A stretch of 64,000 nucleotides of DNA from an uncultured Clostridia bacterium (GTDB lineage Bacteria; Bacillota; Clostridia; TANB77; CAG-508), in contig CAKPBB010000003.1 in assembly GCA_934140005.1 (NCBI GenBank), forward strand, positions 42,746-106,745, written 5' to 3'. Below are positions 44,332 through 54,438 of the stretch, one piece after another (position 1 is the stretch's first letter; the number at the start of each line of letters is the position of its first letter). Below the pieces are notes generated by a model. That model ran no database searches. It saw only the letters and a list, made by a program, of their open reading frames with translations, and was not told where the DNA came from. The position numbers and the translations under genes are program-made.

Positions 44332-45621
44332 TTAATCTTTCAAACAGCCTATTGGAACAACTAGCACGCCATTTTTAGTAGTATATGCCATTTTAGTATT
44401 AGTAATAATCATTAAAAATTCTGGTTTTCTTAATCTTCCATTTTCTTTAATCAATTTTTCCAATTCTAACAAATGTTTTTCAGCTTCATCAATTGATTTT
44501 TCACTGCCAATTTTAGTTTCTATTAAGCAATATTTTCCATTATCAAAATGAGCAACTTCATCACATTCTAAACCATATCTATCTCTATAATGACTTAATG
44601 TACCACCTATTGCATTTATATACACACTTAAATCTCTATCTACCAAGTTTTCAAATAATAGTCCGTAAGTATTTGGATCAAGCATTAGTTCTTTAGGTGA
44701 AATTCCTAGTATTGCAGTTGCTAAAGAAGGGTCAACTAAACTCTTTTTAGGAGTAGATCTAATTGCTGTTTTACTCCTAATATTTGGATTCCAAGCAGGA
44801 ATTTCATCAATTATATATAGTTTTTTCAAAATTGCTAAATAATCATTTATTGTTCTATCTGTTACATTATTATTATTAGCAATAACATCAGATATTAAAG
44901 TTTGATTAGATTCAATTGTTGAATCCAATCTTGCATAAGCTCTTAAAATCAATCTTGCAAGCTCTGTATTTCTTGAAATTCCATCTATTCTTGAAATATC
45001 TGATTCACAAACAGCAGTAATATAGTTTTTAGCTATACTTAAAGAAACATCTTCATCTTCTATATTAAAAATATCCGGCCAACCACCTCTGCAAATTAAA
45101 AAAGCCATTCTTTCATAAGTAATATCACTCGTAATTCCATCAATTTTCCTATTTCCATTCAATATCTCTGCTAATGAAATCTTTCCATTTGAATCTCCAC
45201 TCTCATATAACGACATTGTTTTCATATTCAAAAAAGCAAATCTTCCAGCACCAGAATGTAAATTTTGATTTTCTTTTTCATTAGGAGTAGCTGAACCAGT
45301 TAATAAATACTGTCCTTTTTTTCCTATTTCATCAACAGAGTGCCTAACTGTATTCCATAAGTTAGGAGCAAGTTGCCATTCATCAATTAATCTTGGCTTT
45401 TCTCCTTCTAATAATAAAGATGGTTTCAATTCAGCAAGTTTTAAAGCATTTGAATTTTCCATGTCAATATCTTCGTCTTGTAATTCTATATAACTTTTTG
45501 CTCTTTGCTTACATGTAGTGGTTTTGCCACACCATTTTGGACCTCTTATCAAAATAGCTCCAGCCACTTTCATTTGTTTAGATAGTTCTTTATCAATTAT
45601 TCTTTCTTTGTATATTCCCAT
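44332..45621 (-). CDS. AAA_14/DUF4143 ATPase
   Basis: A 429-residue protein with an N-terminal AAA_14 ATPase (Walker A RGPKWCGKTTT; then IDEWQ as Walker B, and LLTGSATPNE as sensor region) and a C-terminal DUF4143 domain. The latter ends in a PD-(D/E)xK-like arrangement: GLECDEVAHFDNGKYCLIETKIG. Such proteins are common in anaerobes, often in many copies per genome; their role is unclear. I choose ATG 45621, which has TAGGAGA seven bases upstream, over ATGs at 45648 and 45627. An array of five 23-bp repeats lies 55-170 bp upstream and is probably its control region. Confidence 0.85.
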   Translation of the reverse strand: MGIYKERIIDKELSKQMKVAGAILIRGPKWCGKTTTCKQRAKSYIELQDEDIDMENSNALKLAELKPSLLLEGEKPRLIDEWQLAPNLWNTVRHSVDEIGKKGQYLLTGSATPNEKENQNLHSGAGRFAFLNMKTMSLYESGDSNGKISLAEILNGNRKIDGITSDITYERMAFLICRGGWPDIFNIEDEDVSLSIAKNYITAVCESDISRIDGISRNTELARLILRAYARLDSTIESNQTLISDVIANNNNVTDRTINDYLAILKKLYIIDEIPAWNPNIRSKTAIRSTPKKSLVDPSLATAILGISPKELMLDPNTYGLLFENLVDRDLSVYINAIGGTLSHYRDRYGLECDEVAHFDNGKYCLIETKIGSEKSIDEAEKHLLELEKLIKENGRLRKPEFLMIITNTKMAYTTKNGVLVVPIGCLKD

Positions 45622-45675
45622 AATCATTCTCCTATCCACTTTATTCATATATATTATACTATAAATTTTATTTCA

Positions 45676-45790
45676 TTTCAATGATTTGTGGTATTTTATT
45701 TCAAAGATTTGTGCTTTTTCATTTCAAACATTTGTGGTATTTTGTTTCAAAGATTTGCGATATTTTATTTCAAACATTTGCGCTACCAAA
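45676..45790. repeat. five tandem 23-bp repeats with internal dyads
   Basis: Units begin at 45676, 45699, 45722, 45745 and 45768. The consensus is TTTCAAA(G/C)ATTTG(T/C)G(G/C)TATTTTA. Each contains a CAAA-NN-TTTG dyad, spaced slightly over two helical turns. The array lies just upstream of the DUF4143 ATPase gene and directly after the small third gene of the MNT-HEPN operon. It looks like a multi-site operator. Variation at fixed positions argues against recent slippage alone. Confidence 0.85.
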
Positions 45791-45803
45791 GTTTTATATG
45801 GCG

Positions 45804-45980
45804 TTAATAGAAGAAAAAGAAACTTTTAATTTTATGTATTACTCTTTTTACTATATTCTCTTTCTTCACAACCATAGCTTTTATTTGCTCTTTCTCTGCT
45901 TTATTATCATAATGATATAGCAAATCATAATAAGCTATTCTAAAGGCTTTTAAATTTTCACTTTCTTTTCTATCTGACAT
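45804..45980 (-). CDS. 58-residue basic small protein, third gene of the MNT-HEPN operon
   Basis: MSDRKESENLKAFRIAYYDL begins this 58-codon ORF; it ends with a basic helix and an aromatic tail (VKRVIHKIKSFFFFY). AAAAGGAAA lies a few bases before the ATG at 45980, and the gene begins 13 bp after the HEPN stop, so it belongs to the same transcript. The predicted structure is helical and strongly basic in the second half. I do not recognise a family. It could be an antitoxin-like or accessory component of the nucleotidyltransferase-HEPN module, but this rests on position only. Confidence 0.6.
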   Translation of the reverse strand: MSDRKESENLKAFRIAYYDLLYHYDNKAEKEQIKAMVVKKENIVKRVIHKIKSFFFFY

Positions 45981-45993
45981 TATAAATTTCCTT

Positions 45994-46407
45994 TTATTGA
46001 TTAGTTTTATAATAATTATTTATGTATGTTTCAACCATCAAAATTAGTTCTTCTGCAGTTTCAATTTGCTGTTCTGTCTTTTCAGCAGATGGTTCATAAT
46101 CATCATCATAATCACTATCTTCTCTTATTCTTTGAGCTTGTGCGATTTTTCTTCCAATTGTTTTTGGAAAAATCTCTTTGCTAACATATTCTTTATTAAA
46201 ATATGCCAATACATCTTTATGTCTTTTAAAATCAACTTCTTCTGTTGCCAAGACAGCCCTAATTGCATAAAATATCGCATAATATGCTCTATTATTAGCA
46301 CTCGTAAGATCTTTTCTATCTTTAAAAATCATTTTTGCTGTTTCTAAAGTTTCCTTCGCTTTATTTAATCTATATTTTGCAAAATCTTCTATAGTTTCAT
46401 TATCCAT
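45994..46407 (-). CDS. HEPN domain protein
   Basis: A 137-residue four-helix HEPN protein (PF05168-like): AKYRLNKAKETLETAKMIF, SANNRAYYAIFYAIRAVL, then RIREDSDYDDDY and a C-terminal helix. In MNT-HEPN systems the HEPN partner is usually the toxin, and the active RNases have an R-x4-6-H motif. I cannot find that motif here, so this one may be of the HI0074-like, non-nuclease type or may use the RxxxDY region. AAGGAAGGAG precedes the start, which overlaps the nucleotidyltransferase gene by 8 bp. Confidence 0.82.
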   Translation of the reverse strand: MDNETIEDFAKYRLNKAKETLETAKMIFKDRKDLTSANNRAYYAIFYAIRAVLATEEVDFKRHKDVLAYFNKEYVSKEIFPKTIGRKIAQAQRIREDSDYDDDYEPSAEKTEQQIETAEELILMVETYINNYYKTNQ

Positions 46408-46738
46408 TTACCAACACCACTCCTTCCTTTTCAACATTTTTATAAAATGGTATAAATTTACTCTTTAAATTATAATTTTCTATATTTTTTATAACAGGAG
46501 ATAAAACTATGCCAGTGTTTAATTCGATATCATAAGCAATATCAGATATTTTATCGCGATATTCTTCTATATCTTTAAAAGATAAATTGGTTAAAATCAT
46601 TATATCAACATCCGAATGTTGATTATAATCTCCTCTAGCATAAGAACCATATAATATTACTTTTTTTAGTCGTGCTCCTAAAAGTTTTTTTATTTCCTCT
46701 ACAAAATCTCTAACTACTTTATCAATATTTATAGGCAT
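46400..46738 (-). CDS. minimal nucleotidyltransferase (MNT)
   Basis: A 112-residue polymerase-beta-fold nucleotidyltransferase. The active site is intact: GSYARGDYNQHSDVDI at residues 31-46 with Asp43 and Asp45 as metal ligands, plus a third acidic residue in AYDIELN. In MNT-HEPN pairs this enzyme adds AMP residues to the HEPN toxin and so neutralises it. GGGAGGTAGAG precedes the start. It heads a three-gene operon with HEPN and the 58-residue protein. Family call is firm; the antitoxin role is by analogy. Confidence 0.86.
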   Translation of the reverse strand: MPINIDKVVRDFVEEIKKLLGARLKKVILYGSYARGDYNQHSDVDIMILTNLSFKDIEEYRDKISDIAYDIELNTGIVLSPVIKNIENYNLKSKFIPFYKNVEKEGVVLVNG

Positions 46739-46765
46739 AATCTCTACCTCCCAACTTTTTTATTT

Positions 46766-47788
46766 TTACAAAAGTTCTTTTTTATTTTTCTTTCTACCAT
46801 ATTCTTCTTTCATCTTTTGTTTATTCTCGTTTGAATATCCTAAAAGAATTTCTGGGTTTTTATTAGCAATTGTATTCCATATCTCTTCAAACAATTCTTT
46901 TCTTGACTTTGTAATCATTTGAAATGTTGCAATTGTAGTTATTTTACCATCATTTGTCATTATATTTATAGCTTCATAAGACTTAACAAAGTTAACTCTT
47001 TGTACAAATTTATACATCCAAACAACATCTTTATATGAAATTGCTTTAAATTTTCCAGAAAATTGTATAATATAATTTTCTGTTAAGCATAAATGTTGCC
47101 TATCATAGTAAAAAGCACTTGCACTATTCATTTCATCATCAAGTAAATTGATATCTTCTTCACTTAATTTATTTATGCTTCTATTATATTTAATTTTTAA
47201 AATTAAGGCTATTACAAAATATATTATACCAATAATTCCGACTAATGCTCCAAATGTAAAGTATGTATCATTTGCTTCTGTAAATTCTGTTGTAGCATCT
47301 AAATAAACAGTTCCAAAATAAGTTTTAGCTTCATCTTCTGAAATTTTATTTTCTTCATCTAAAGGCTCATTATAAGTTTCAAGTGCATATTCTAATATAT
47401 TATCTGATATTGCTTTAGTAATTCCATCTATTCTAATAGGTGTAGTTTCAATATCATCTCTATCTAATTCGTTAAATTGTTTATCTGTTAAATATACAAT
47501 ATATAAATATTTCCCATCTGTTATTAAATAATATTTATTGCTTGTTTCTGATTCTTCTGCAAAAACATAAGGAATTACAGCTACATTTACATATGACTTT
47601 TTATCTGTATTTTCTTGTTCCATTATAACATCATTTAAATATTTTTTGTTTTCCTCTTCTTTTGCGTCATTGCTACTAGCATATACAAATAAAACTACAG
47701 CAACAATAATAATTAGTATAGAAATAATTAAATTTCTATTTTTCTTTTTTGCTTCTTTTTGTACGTTCTCATTTCTAAATTTTAACAT
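46766..47788 (-). CDS. membrane protein with two helices, unknown function
   Basis: A 340-residue protein. An N-terminal helix (NLIISILIIIVAVVLFVYAS) is followed by an external region of about 130 residues (residues 35-165, YLNDVIMEQENTDKKSYVNVAVIP ... read in parts), a second helix (GALVGIIGIIYFVIALIL) and a cytoplasmic domain of about 130 residues ending in a basic tail. That domain contains YYDRQHLCLTENYIIQFSGKFKAISYKDVVWMY (in parts), which resembles PH-like strands as in YdbS/DUF6709-type proteins, without certainty. ATG 47788 has AAAGGGGAT upstream; the longer frame to 47848 would overlap the SLOG gene and is less likely. Confidence 0.65.
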   Translation of the reverse strand: MLKFRNENVQKEAKKKNRNLIISILIIIVAVVLFVYASSNDAKEEENKKYLNDVIMEQENTDKKSYVNVAVIPYVFAEESETSNKYYLITDGKYLYIVYLTDKQFNELDRDDIETTPIRIDGITKAISDNILEYALETYNEPLDEENKISEDEAKTYFGTVYLDATTEFTEANDTYFTFGALVGIIGIIYFVIALILKIKYNRSINKLSEEDINLLDDEMNSASAFYYDRQHLCLTENYIIQFSGKFKAISYKDVVWMYKFVQRVNFVKSYEAINIMTNDGKITTIATFQMITKSRKELFEEIWNTIANKNPEILLGYSNENKQKMKEEYGRKKNKKELL

Positions 47789-47804
47789 TTTTATATCCCC
47801 TTTA

Positions 47805-48344
47805 TTAAAATAAACTAGATTGAATACAATTCTTTTTTTGCATATCATATAATATATTTTTTAAATTTTTATTAAGCTTTACATTTTGCATTAAAAACAA
47901 TTTAAAATCTGACATTTTCCTAAATACATAAAACTTATTATTTGGCAAATAATAAAGAACTACTTCTTTGCTAAAAGATAATATATTTAACATATTATTA
48001 AAGGTTCCTTTACTTTCACCATTCCAAATCATAAATCCTATATCAGCTTTTTTCGCCATTTCCAAATCTTTTCTTTTATAAAAATCAAATCCTCTAATTC
48101 CATTTTCTACTTCAACATTTTCGATTTTCCAATTACCATAATTATTTCTGGCAATACCACTACTGGCAAACACAGTAACATTTTTATATGATTTTTGATG
48201 TAAATACATTTGTACACAACTATCAATTCCATTTGCATCACCTACTAATATTTCATAGTTTTTTTGACAAATATTTTGTAATTTGAATATAATATCATTA
48301 TTTAGTTCTTTTACAGCTATTGGTCCTGCTATAAAAACTTTCAT
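47805..48344 (-). CDS. SLOG-family nucleotide-sensor-like protein
   Basis: A 179-residue Rossmann-like protein. MKVFIAGPIAVKELN, then ILVGDANGIDSCVQMYL and FASSGIARNNYG, followed by KKADIGFMIWNGESKGTFNNM, match the SLOG superfamily (DprA/LOG/YspA relatives). Members bind nucleotides or nucleotide-derived signals and often occur in defence or toxin loci. The gene lies 17 bp upstream of a membrane protein gene, in the same direction, so the two may work together (sensor and membrane component). GAAGGGAGTAA precedes the start. The ligand is unknown. Confidence 0.75.
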   Translation of the reverse strand: MKVFIAGPIAVKELNNDIIFKLQNICQKNYEILVGDANGIDSCVQMYLHQKSYKNVTVFASSGIARNNYGNWKIENVEVENGIRGFDFYKRKDLEMAKKADIGFMIWNGESKGTFNNMLNILSFSKEVVLYYLPNNKFYVFRKMSDFKLFLMQNVKLNKNLKNILYDMQKKNCIQSSLF

Positions 48345-48441
48345 ATATTACTCCCTTCTTGTTCGAGTTAGTACTGATTTGCCCCTTTTCATTTTACCAT
48401 TTATTAAATCATATATCAACCACTTTTTTTCCAGAAAAAAA

Positions 48442-48455
48442 GCAGGATTACCTGC
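48442..48455 (-). terminator. terminator of the Fic gene
   Basis: GCAGG-ATTA-CCTGC with a T-run (CTTTTTTTCTGG) on the minus strand, just after the Fic gene stop. Confidence 0.75.
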
Positions 48456-48465
48456 CTATACTTTT

Positions 48466-49395
48466 CTATTTCAAATAATATTCTATCATCTTAATATATT
48501 GGTCTTGTGCATTCAAACATGTATCAATTAAATATCCTTTTTCATTTTTGTATTCTTTCAAACCTCTATAATAAAACAGCTTATCTTTATCTAAAATGAT
48601 ATATGGTATTATTCCGTTTTTTAAACATTCTTTAAACATTATTATTCTACCAACTCTACCATTTCCATCTTGGAATGGATGTATTCTCTCAAATTTTACA
48701 TGAAATTCTACTATTTCATTAAGTGTTTTATTCTCTAATGAATTATACCAATCCATTAGTTTTGACATATCTCTTTGAACATTTTTGGGTTCCGTTGTTT
48801 TTATGCCACCTGCTTCATTAACTACTTTTTTATAATCACCAACCATAAACCAGTCTTTTCTACTATCCATTGTTCCTTCTTTTAATATTTTATGAAATTC
48901 TTTAATCATTTCTTCTGTCAATTCTCTATCAGCTATATCTAACATATAATCAACTATTTTAAAATGATTTACTGTTTCTAATATATCATCAACATTTGTA
49001 ATAGTTTGTCCTTCAAATAAAATTGAATTTGTTTCAAATATGTGTCTTGTTTGCTCTTCTGTTAGTTTACTTCCTTCTATATGGTTTGTATTATAAGCAA
49101 ATATTATCTGTGTATTATGGTATAAATTTCCTTTTAATTTCATCTCTCTTTGCTCTCTTAAAACTTCTAACACATTTATCTTAGATAATTCAAATTTTTC
49201 ATCATTATTTATCAATTCATCTACTGTTATACCAAATGTTTCTGCTAATCTTTTTAGTGATTCTATATTGGGCTCAATAATCCCAGATTCATATTTGGAT
49301 ATTGTACCTGGTTCAACTTCTAATATTTCAGCAATATCTTTTTGAGTCATTTTATTTTCTTCTCTATACTTTTTTATTTTATTTCCAATATTCAT
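48466..49395 (-). CDS. HTH-XRE and Fic domain protein
   Basis: A 309-residue protein with an N-terminal XRE helix-turn-helix (residues 3-60, MTQKDIAEILEVEPGTISKYE) fused to a Fic domain. The catalytic motif HPFQDGNGRVGR is intact at 239-250, and an inhibitory helix (T-N-H-I-E-G at 103-108, matching S/TxxxE[G/N]) lies upstream as in class II Fic proteins. Fic enzymes usually AMPylate protein hydroxyls. The fused HTH suggests self-regulation, with the protein acting as both toxin and regulator. AGAAAGGAAAG precedes the start. It is a stand-alone gene with a terminator. Confidence 0.88.
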   Translation of the reverse strand: MNIGNKIKKYREENKMTQKDIAEILEVEPGTISKYESGIIEPNIESLKRLAETFGITVDELINNDEKFELSKINVLEVLREQREMKLKGNLYHNTQIIFAYNTNHIEGSKLTEEQTRHIFETNSILFEGQTITNVDDILETVNHFKIVDYMLDIADRELTEEMIKEFHKILKEGTMDSRKDWFMVGDYKKVVNEAGGIKTTEPKNVQRDMSKLMDWYNSLENKTLNEIVEFHVKFERIHPFQDGNGRVGRIIMFKECLKNGIIPYIILDKDKLFYYRGLKEYKNEKGYLIDTCLNAQDQYIKMIEYYLK

Positions 49396-49534
49396 CTTTT
49401 TACTTTCCTTTCTAATCTCTATATATTATACCATATATTTTCCAGAAAGGAAAGTATATATACTAATAGCATTATTTAGTTTCCAAAAAAGATATATTAT
49501 TTTTCTCAATGTGTAACTTTTATAAAATAAAAAA

Positions 49535-49551
49535 GTGACTATTATAGCCAC
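49535..49551 (-). terminator. terminator after tcdA
   Basis: GTGACT-ATTAT-AGCCAC (one G-U in minus RNA) followed by TTTTTTATTTT on the minus strand. Confidence 0.75.
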
Positions 49552-49569
49552 TAAATTATATATATCCAA

Positions 49570-50328
49570 TTATTCTTCATAACCTATTATGTCTTTAATT
49601 ACTTCCCCTGCAATTATTAAACCAGCAACTGATGGTACGAAAGATATGCTGCCTGGAATTTGATTCTTTTCTGTACATTTTCTCTTTGTTCCCGGCGGAC
49701 ATACACAATGATTTTTACAACTAATTTCCTCTGTTTCTTTAGGCTTTATTGGCACTTCTTTTGAATAAACCACTTTTAATTTTTTTATTCCTCTAGCTTT
49801 TAATTCTTTTCTCATAACTTTTGCAAGTGGACATACACTAGTTTTGTATATATCTGTTACTTCAAATCTTGTAGGGTCTAATTTATTTCCAGTTCCCATG
49901 CTTGAAATGATTGGAATATTTAGCTTATTTGCTCGCATTACTAATTCTATTTTTGCAGTTACTGTATCAACACTATCAACTACATAAGATACACTTTTAT
50001 CTAAGATTTCCTTACTGTCTGGCATAAAGAATTCTTTATATGTTTCTACATTAGCTTTTGGGTTTATATCCAATATTCTTTCTTTTGCAACATCTACTTT
50101 ATATTTTCCTATTGTTTTATATGTAGCAATTATTTGTCTATTCAAATTTGTTAAACAAACTTTATCATCATCTACAATTATAAAATTTTGTACTCCTGCT
50201 CTTGCTAAAGATTCTACAACAAAAGAACCTACTCCACCAATACCAAATATAGCTACTTTTGCATTATTTAATCTTTCTATTGATTCTTTTCCTATTAGTA
50301 ATTCTGTTCTAGAAAATTGATTTTGCAT
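49570..50328 (-). CDS. tcdA: tRNA threonylcarbamoyladenosine dehydratase (TcdA/CsdL-like)
   Basis: A 252-residue E1-like enzyme that cyclises t6A37 in ANN-decoding tRNAs with ATP. The nucleotide motif IFGIGGVGS is at residues 28-36, FIIVDDDKVCLTNLNRQI follows, then DVAKERILDINPK and VVDSVDTVTAK, all typical of TcdA. A cysteine cluster (CKNHCVCPPG...C) occurs in the C-terminal part, before the usual SFVPSVAGLIIAGEVIKD end. ATAGGAGAAA precedes the start. It is 90 bp downstream of mnmA, another tRNA modification gene, and both follow suf genes, with sulfur transfer as a shared theme. Confidence 0.88.
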   Translation of the reverse strand: MQNQFSRTELLIGKESIERLNNAKVAIFGIGGVGSFVVESLARAGVQNFIIVDDDKVCLTNLNRQIIATYKTIGKYKVDVAKERILDINPKANVETYKEFFMPDSKEILDKSVSYVVDSVDTVTAKIELVMRANKLNIPIISSMGTGNKLDPTRFEVTDIYKTSVCPLAKVMRKELKARGIKKLKVVYSKEVPIKPKETEEISCKNHCVCPPGTKRKCTEKNQIPGSISFVPSVAGLIIAGEVIKDIIGYEE

Positions 50329-50418
50329 TTTATTTTCTCCTATATAAACATATTTTTTACAACAAAATCTTTGCTACTTATATTCAATATGTCGGTCATA
50401 TTAATATATTATCAAACA

Positions 50419-51483
<1,065 letters not shown>

Positions 51484-51487
51484 CTTT

Positions 51488-51931
51488 CTAGTTTTTCTTT
51501 TCTCTTTTTTCTAATATATCGTCTAAAGTATGCCATGCAAGTAATGCACATTTTACTCTAGCTGGCATGTGAGAAACATTTTTAAAAGCAATTGCATCTT
51601 CCAATTTTTTTAATTCTTCATCACTTACTGCTTCTCTTTTAATCATATCTATAAATACTTTTATAATTTCTTTTGCCTCTTCTACAGTTTTTCCTTTTAA
51701 AGTATCTATCATTATTGATGTAGAAGCTTGTGAAATTGCACATCCATGGCCAGAAAAAGCCATGTCTGAAATTTTATCTCCATCCATTTTTACTTCAATA
51801 GAAATTTCATCACCGCAATTAGGATTATGTCCTAATTCTTCATAATCATATTTATCTAAATGCTTTTTATTATATGAATTCATACTATGTTCCATAATAA
51901 GTTCATTGTATACATCATCTAAATCATCCAC
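51488..51931 (-). CDS. sufU: SufU-type Fe-S/sulfur scaffold protein
   Basis: A 147-residue IscU/SufU-fold protein that takes persulfide sulfur from SufS. The three conserved Cys motifs are present: HNPNCGDE, GHGCAISQAS and RVKCALLAWHTL. The region between the second and third cysteines contains the insertion typical of SufU rather than IscU. The start is GTG at 51931, with GAGGGGG upstream. It sits 24 bp after sufS, as usual in Firmicutes. Confidence 0.94.
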   Translation of the reverse strand: MDDLDDVYNELIMEHSMNSYNKKHLDKYDYEELGHNPNCGDEISIEVKMDGDKISDMAFSGHGCAISQASTSIMIDTLKGKTVEEAKEIIKVFIDMIKREAVSDEELKKLEDAIAFKNVSHMPARVKCALLAWHTLDDILEKREKKN

Positions 51932-51954
51932 TTTATTTGCCCCCTCGAATTATT

Positions 51955-53181
<1,227 letters not shown>

Positions 53182-53248
53182 ATATACTCCTTATACAACG
53201 AACAAATTGCTCATTATAATTTTATTATCTCTTTATATTATCCATTTA

Positions 53249-54403
53249 TTAGTCTAATCTATTATCAATTTCTCTTAAAATCTCATTTTTCAAATCTTCT
53301 TTTGTAATTGTATCTAAAATTTTATTGAATTTAGCTCTTACTATCAATTTCATTGCTTCTTTTTTAGTAAATCCTCTACTCATTATATAGAAAAGCTCTT
53401 TATTTCCAAGTTTTCCAGCAGCTGTACTATGATTACCTTCAACATCTTCCTCTTCACAAAGAAGCATTGGTAATGCAATAGCTTTCGATGTATCTGAAAG
53501 TAACATACAAAATTCATTTTCATTTCCCTTAGATTTTTTTGCCCCTCTTTTAAAATCTAAAGTTCCTTTAAAATGTTTTCTACTCTTTCCATTTAAAGCT
53601 CCTTGAACTTCTATATTCATATTAGACTTTTTGCCTCGAAGAGCTCCTATATAATTCAAATCAAATAATTGCTCTCCCTTGCCTAAATAAATTGAATTTA
53701 ATGCATTATTTGAAGCTTCTCCAACCAAATTTGAAAAATAATTTGTAATGCTATTTTTTCCACCAAAATCAACAATACAAAAATCTAAATTAGCATTATC
53801 ATCAATTTCATTTTCTATGCTTAAAAAATTCTGAGATACTTCATTTAATAAGTTTATAACTGTTACTTTAATGTCAGAATTTTGTTTTGCATACACTCTA
53901 ACAATTCCATTGTGATAATAATTATTTTCTGTTATATTGTTATTTGCTTCGTCACGTTTAGAAGCACTTTGTTTTGAACAAGTTATATTTGCACAGCCTG
54001 TATTATTACAAGATTTATCTTGTGAAGAACTATATTTAATAAAAATATTTGCTTTACTTCCTTCTTCTGCAATTATTTCTATATTATCTATTAAAGCTAT
54101 GTTTTCTTGGTTGAAATCAAATTCTATAACTGATTCTTTCTTAGAAACACCATTAATATTCAATTTAATTTTCTTATTTGAATTTTTTCTTACTTGTTCT
54201 TCTAATAAATTTCCTAATCCATAAGTAAGTTTAACATCTGAAATTTCTTCACTAGTTTTAATATTTTCATTATCAATATCTATCAAAACTGAATTAAAAT
54301 CAGCTTTACCATCTTGCATTTCCAAATCTTTTATTATGATATTATTACAGTTAAAATTTTTCGCCGTTCTAACTGGTGTTTCATTTAATCTTAAATCTGG
54401 CAT
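53249..54403 (-). CDS. sufD: Fe-S cluster assembly protein SufD
   Basis: A 384-residue member of the SufB/SufD family. The C-terminal beta-helix core is preserved (NSIYLGKGEQLFDLNYIG, KHFKGTLDFKRGAKKSKG) together with AAGKLGNKELFYIMSRGFTKKEAMKLI, which binds SufC. The N-terminal half is divergent and includes a Cys-rich Asn/Lys stretch (NNTGCANITCSKQ, about residues 137-150), not typical of SufD. It forms the scaffold with SufB and SufC. GAAGGGAT precedes the start, 35 bp after sufB. Identity rests on family signature plus place between sufB and sufS. Confidence 0.88.
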   Translation of the reverse strand: MPDLRLNETPVRTAKNFNCNNIIIKDLEMQDGKADFNSVLIDIDNENIKTSEEISDVKLTYGLGNLLEEQVRKNSNKKIKLNINGVSKKESVIEFDFNQENIALIDNIEIIAEEGSKANIFIKYSSSQDKSCNNTGCANITCSKQSASKRDEANNNITENNYYHNGIVRVYAKQNSDIKVTVINLLNEVSQNFLSIENEIDDNANLDFCIVDFGGKNSITNYFSNLVGEASNNALNSIYLGKGEQLFDLNYIGALRGKKSNMNIEVQGALNGKSRKHFKGTLDFKRGAKKSKGNENEFCMLLSDTSKAIALPMLLCEEEDVEGNHSTAAGKLGNKELFYIMSRGFTKKEAMKLIVRAKFNKILDTITKEDLKNEILREIDNRLD

Positions 54404-54438
54404 ATTTTTATCCCTTCATTTTTATTATTAATTTATAT

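Noticed and set aside
45676..45790. CRISPR array
   Set aside because: Repeats are contiguous without unique spacers and no cas genes are present.
45681..45920. Rightward 79-codon open frame over the repeat array
   Set aside because: It is generated by the 23-bp repeats (not a multiple of three) and by the complement of the 58-residue gene; no ribosome binding site.
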